A stretch of DNA of 17,247 nt from Syntrophaceae bacterium UBA4059 (GTDB taxonomy: Bacteria; Desulfobacterota; Syntrophia; Syntrophales; Smithellaceae): NCBI GenBank assembly GCA_002382045.1, contig DFZJ01000192.1, positions 1 to 17,247 on the forward strand, given 5' to 3'. Positions within the stretch are counted from its first letter, which is position 1; every line of letters begins with the position of its first letter. The notes beneath the pieces were generated by a model. The model searched no databases. It was given only the letters and a program-made list of their open reading frames with translations, and was not told the origin of the DNA. Below, one piece after another: positions 15,593 to 17,247 of this stretch. Position numbers and translations under genes: made by a program.

Positions 15593-16936
15593 ATGAACTT
15601 TTCAGGAAAGAAAATAGCCGTTATCGGCATGGGTAAAACGGGAATTGCCGTCGCAGCGTTTCTGGGCAGCAGGCAGGCAACGGTTGTGGCCGTTGACGAA
15701 AAACCGCAGGATCAGTGGGGAGATGCGTTTGACGGCCTGGCCTCCGAACCGTGGCTGACCGTCGGCCGTTATGATGCATCGGCCCTTGACGGCGTCGATT
15801 GGGTTGTGCCGTCGCCGGGGATCCCCCCCTGCCATGATATTTTAGCGGCGGCGCAAAAAAAGAAGATTCCGATCATCAGCGAGATCGAGCTGGCTTATCG
15901 TTTTATCAAAGTGCCGATTATTGCCGTAACCGGCACCAACGGCAAAACCACCACCACGACATTGCTGGGAAAAATTCTGGCGCAGGCCGGAAAGAAGGTG
16001 TTTGTTGGCGGGAATATCGGCAATCCTTTAATTGAATATACCGGAACCCCGCAGACCGATGATTTCATTGTCGCTGAAATCAGCAGTTTCCAGCTTCAGT
16101 GGATCCGGACATTCCGGCCACGCGCCGCCATGCTGCTGAATATCACCTGCGATCATGTCAATTACCACGGATCGTTTGAGGAATACCGGCGTGTCAAGAC
16201 CGGCGTATTTGAACATCAGCAGGAAAATGATCTGGCGATTCTCAACGCTGACGATGAAGCGCAACATGGACTGGCCTCGTCGATCCGGGCGCACGTTATC
16301 CCTTTCAGTTCAAAGCAAAAACTGAAGGCGGGGATATTTTTACAGGATGATTTTATTATTTACCGCAAAACGGACGGTTCCGAAGAGCGTTATCCTTTGA
16401 GCATGATTTCGCTTCCCGGGTTGCATAACGTGGAAAACGTCATGGCGGCCGCCGCTGCAGCGCGTTTTTGCGGCTGTTCCCAGCAGAGTATTATGGAGGC
16501 TGTGTCCGCCTTTCGCGGTTTGCCGCACCGCATTGAATTTGCCGGGGAAAAGCATTCGGTTAAGTATTACGATGACTCCAAGGGAACCAATGTGGATGCC
16601 GTTGTCCGCGCGCTTCAGACCTTTGACACGCCGGTTGTTTTGCTTTTGGGAGGCCGGGATAAAGACGGGAATTTTGCGGCGCTGCAACCGCTGCTGTCTG
16701 CGAAAACAAAACAGGTTGTCTTGTTTGGCGAGGCGCGCGACCGCATTGAACCCCAGTTGGGTAAACTGGCGCCGATGAGCAAGGAGCCGACGCTGCAAGC
16801 GGCTATTCTCCGGGCCGCTCGCGACGCAAAGCCCGGGGACATTGTCCTTTTATCACCGGGGTGCGCAAGCTTTGATGAGTTTGCCAATTACCAGGAACGG
16901 GGAAATTACTTTAAAAAAGTGGTCGGGAATCTTTAA
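15593..16936 (+). CDS. murD: UDP-N-acetylmuramoylalanine--D-glutamate ligase MurD
   Basis: MurD adds D-glutamate to UDP-MurNAc-L-alanine, the step before MurE. The 447-residue protein has the N-terminal nucleotide-sugar-binding domain (GMGKTGIAVA), the P-loop GTNGKTTTTTLLGKI (114-128), EISSFQLQ (162-169), the probable carbamylated Lys202 in YRRVKTGVF, LPHRIE (310-315), DDSKGTNVDAV (327-337), LGGRDKDGNF and the C-terminal SPGCASFDEFANYQERG (421-437). The usual NxTPDHLDRH motif reads NITCDHVNYH here, a mild divergence. It begins 7 bases after mraY, and ftsW starts on the base after its stop. Confidence 0.97.
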   Translation: MNFSGKKIAVIGMGKTGIAVAAFLGSRQATVVAVDEKPQDQWGDAFDGLASEPWLTVGRYDASALDGVDWVVPSPGIPPCHDILAAAQKKKIPIISEIELAYRFIKVPIIAVTGTNGKTTTTTLLGKILAQAGKKVFVGGNIGNPLIEYTGTPQTDDFIVAEISSFQLQWIRTFRPRAAMLLNITCDHVNYHGSFEEYRRVKTGVFEHQQENDLAILNADDEAQHGLASSIRAHVIPFSSKQKLKAGIFLQDDFIIYRKTDGSEERYPLSMISLPGLHNVENVMAAAAAARFCGCSQQSIMEAVSAFRGLPHRIEFAGEKHSVKYYDDSKGTNVDAVVRALQTFDTPVVLLLGGRDKDGNFAALQPLLSAKTKQVVLFGEARDRIEPQLGKLAPMSKEPTLQAAILRAARDAKPGDIVLLSPGCASFDEFANYQERGNYFKKVVGNL

Positions 16937-17247
16937 ATGGAAGCTGCCGGGAAAAAAGAAATCAATACGCCGGATATTATATTGCTGCTGGTCACCTTAA
17001 TTCTGGTGACGGTGGGCACGGCGATGATTTATTCATCAAGTTCCATTCTGGCTATGGAAAAATTCAAGGACGGACAATTTTTTCTCAAGAAACATTTGTT
17101 TTTTGTTTTTGCCGGTTTGATCATCATGATTGTCATGACCAAGATTCCTTATGAGCAATTAAAGAAGGTGGCTTATCCCGGTGTCATTATCTCCGTTGTT
17201 TTACTGCTGCTGCTGTTTATCCCGCACGTCGGGCTTAAAAGGGGCGG
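16937..17247 (+). CDS. ftsW: FtsW septal glycosyltransferase (5' end only)
   Basis: The first 103 codons of an FtsW/RodA/SpoVE-family protein, cut by the right window edge. FtsW polymerises septal peptidoglycan together with FtsI. Visible are a short cytoplasmic N-terminus, a first membrane helix followed by the family motif GTAMIYSSSS, a second helix after FFLKKHLFF, and a third helix leading to FIPHVGLKRGG, which corresponds to the conserved G-x-KRW region. ATG 16937 directly abuts the murD stop, and GGGAAT upstream is a weak ribosome binding site. FtsW rather than RodA is assigned from its place after murD in the dcw cluster. Confidence 0.93.
   Translation, partial: MEAAGKKEINTPDIILLLVTLILVTVGTAMIYSSSSILAMEKFKDGQFFLKKHLFFVFAGLIIMIVMTKIPYEQLKKVAYPGVIISVVLLLLLFIPHVGLKRG

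Overview
The window is a continuous stretch of bacterial chromosome, gene-dense and of moderate GC. It carries the front part of a division and cell wall (dcw) cluster plus a block of translation and RNA housekeeping genes. The gene set fits an anaerobic deltaproteobacterium, perhaps of the Syntrophales/Syntrophus type: a dcw cluster headed by mraZ, a PASTA-tailed FtsI, a MurE with the meso-diaminopimelate signature, a selenocysteine elongation factor, and EF-P beside a lysine 2,3-aminomutase-like enzyme. The lineage is an inference from protein style and was not tested by any search. No mobile element, CRISPR array, tRNA or rRNA was seen.

Layout. Positions 1-1600, minus strand: a lysine 2,3-aminomutase/EpmB-like radical SAM enzyme followed by elongation factor P, which is cut by the left edge. 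Positions 1685-2728, plus strand: a cation diffusion facilitator with an unusual cysteine tail. Positions 2729-2923: a convergent intergenic gap with one doubtful small reading frame. Positions 2924-5833, minus strand: selB followed by a YhaM-type HD exoribonuclease. From 6021, plus strand: ruvX and mltG. An AT-rich gap of about 300 bases follows, ending in a near-consensus promoter and a three-repeat MraZ-type operator. The dcw run then reads mraZ, rsmH, ftsL, ftsI, a fused murE-murF, mraY, murD and ftsW; ftsW is cut by the right edge.

How the genes work together. The dcw run is packed with overlaps or gaps of only a few bases and is probably one transcript. MraZ is the likely autoregulator and RsmH methylates 16S rRNA. 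FtsL, FtsI and FtsW form the septal synthesis core. MurD, MurE and MurF complete the UDP-MurNAc-pentapeptide, and MraY attaches it to the lipid carrier. MltG, just upstream, trims nascent glycan strands. The EF-P/aminomutase pair suggests a beta-lysylated EF-P, and SelB implies that the organism makes selenoproteins.

No wholly new system is evident. The points most worth a second look are the MurE-MurF fusion with an internal start-like signal at its junction, the 10-base-periodic MraZ operator whose third repeat merges with the ribosome binding site, the cysteine tail on the cation transporter, and the identity of the aminomutase next to efp.
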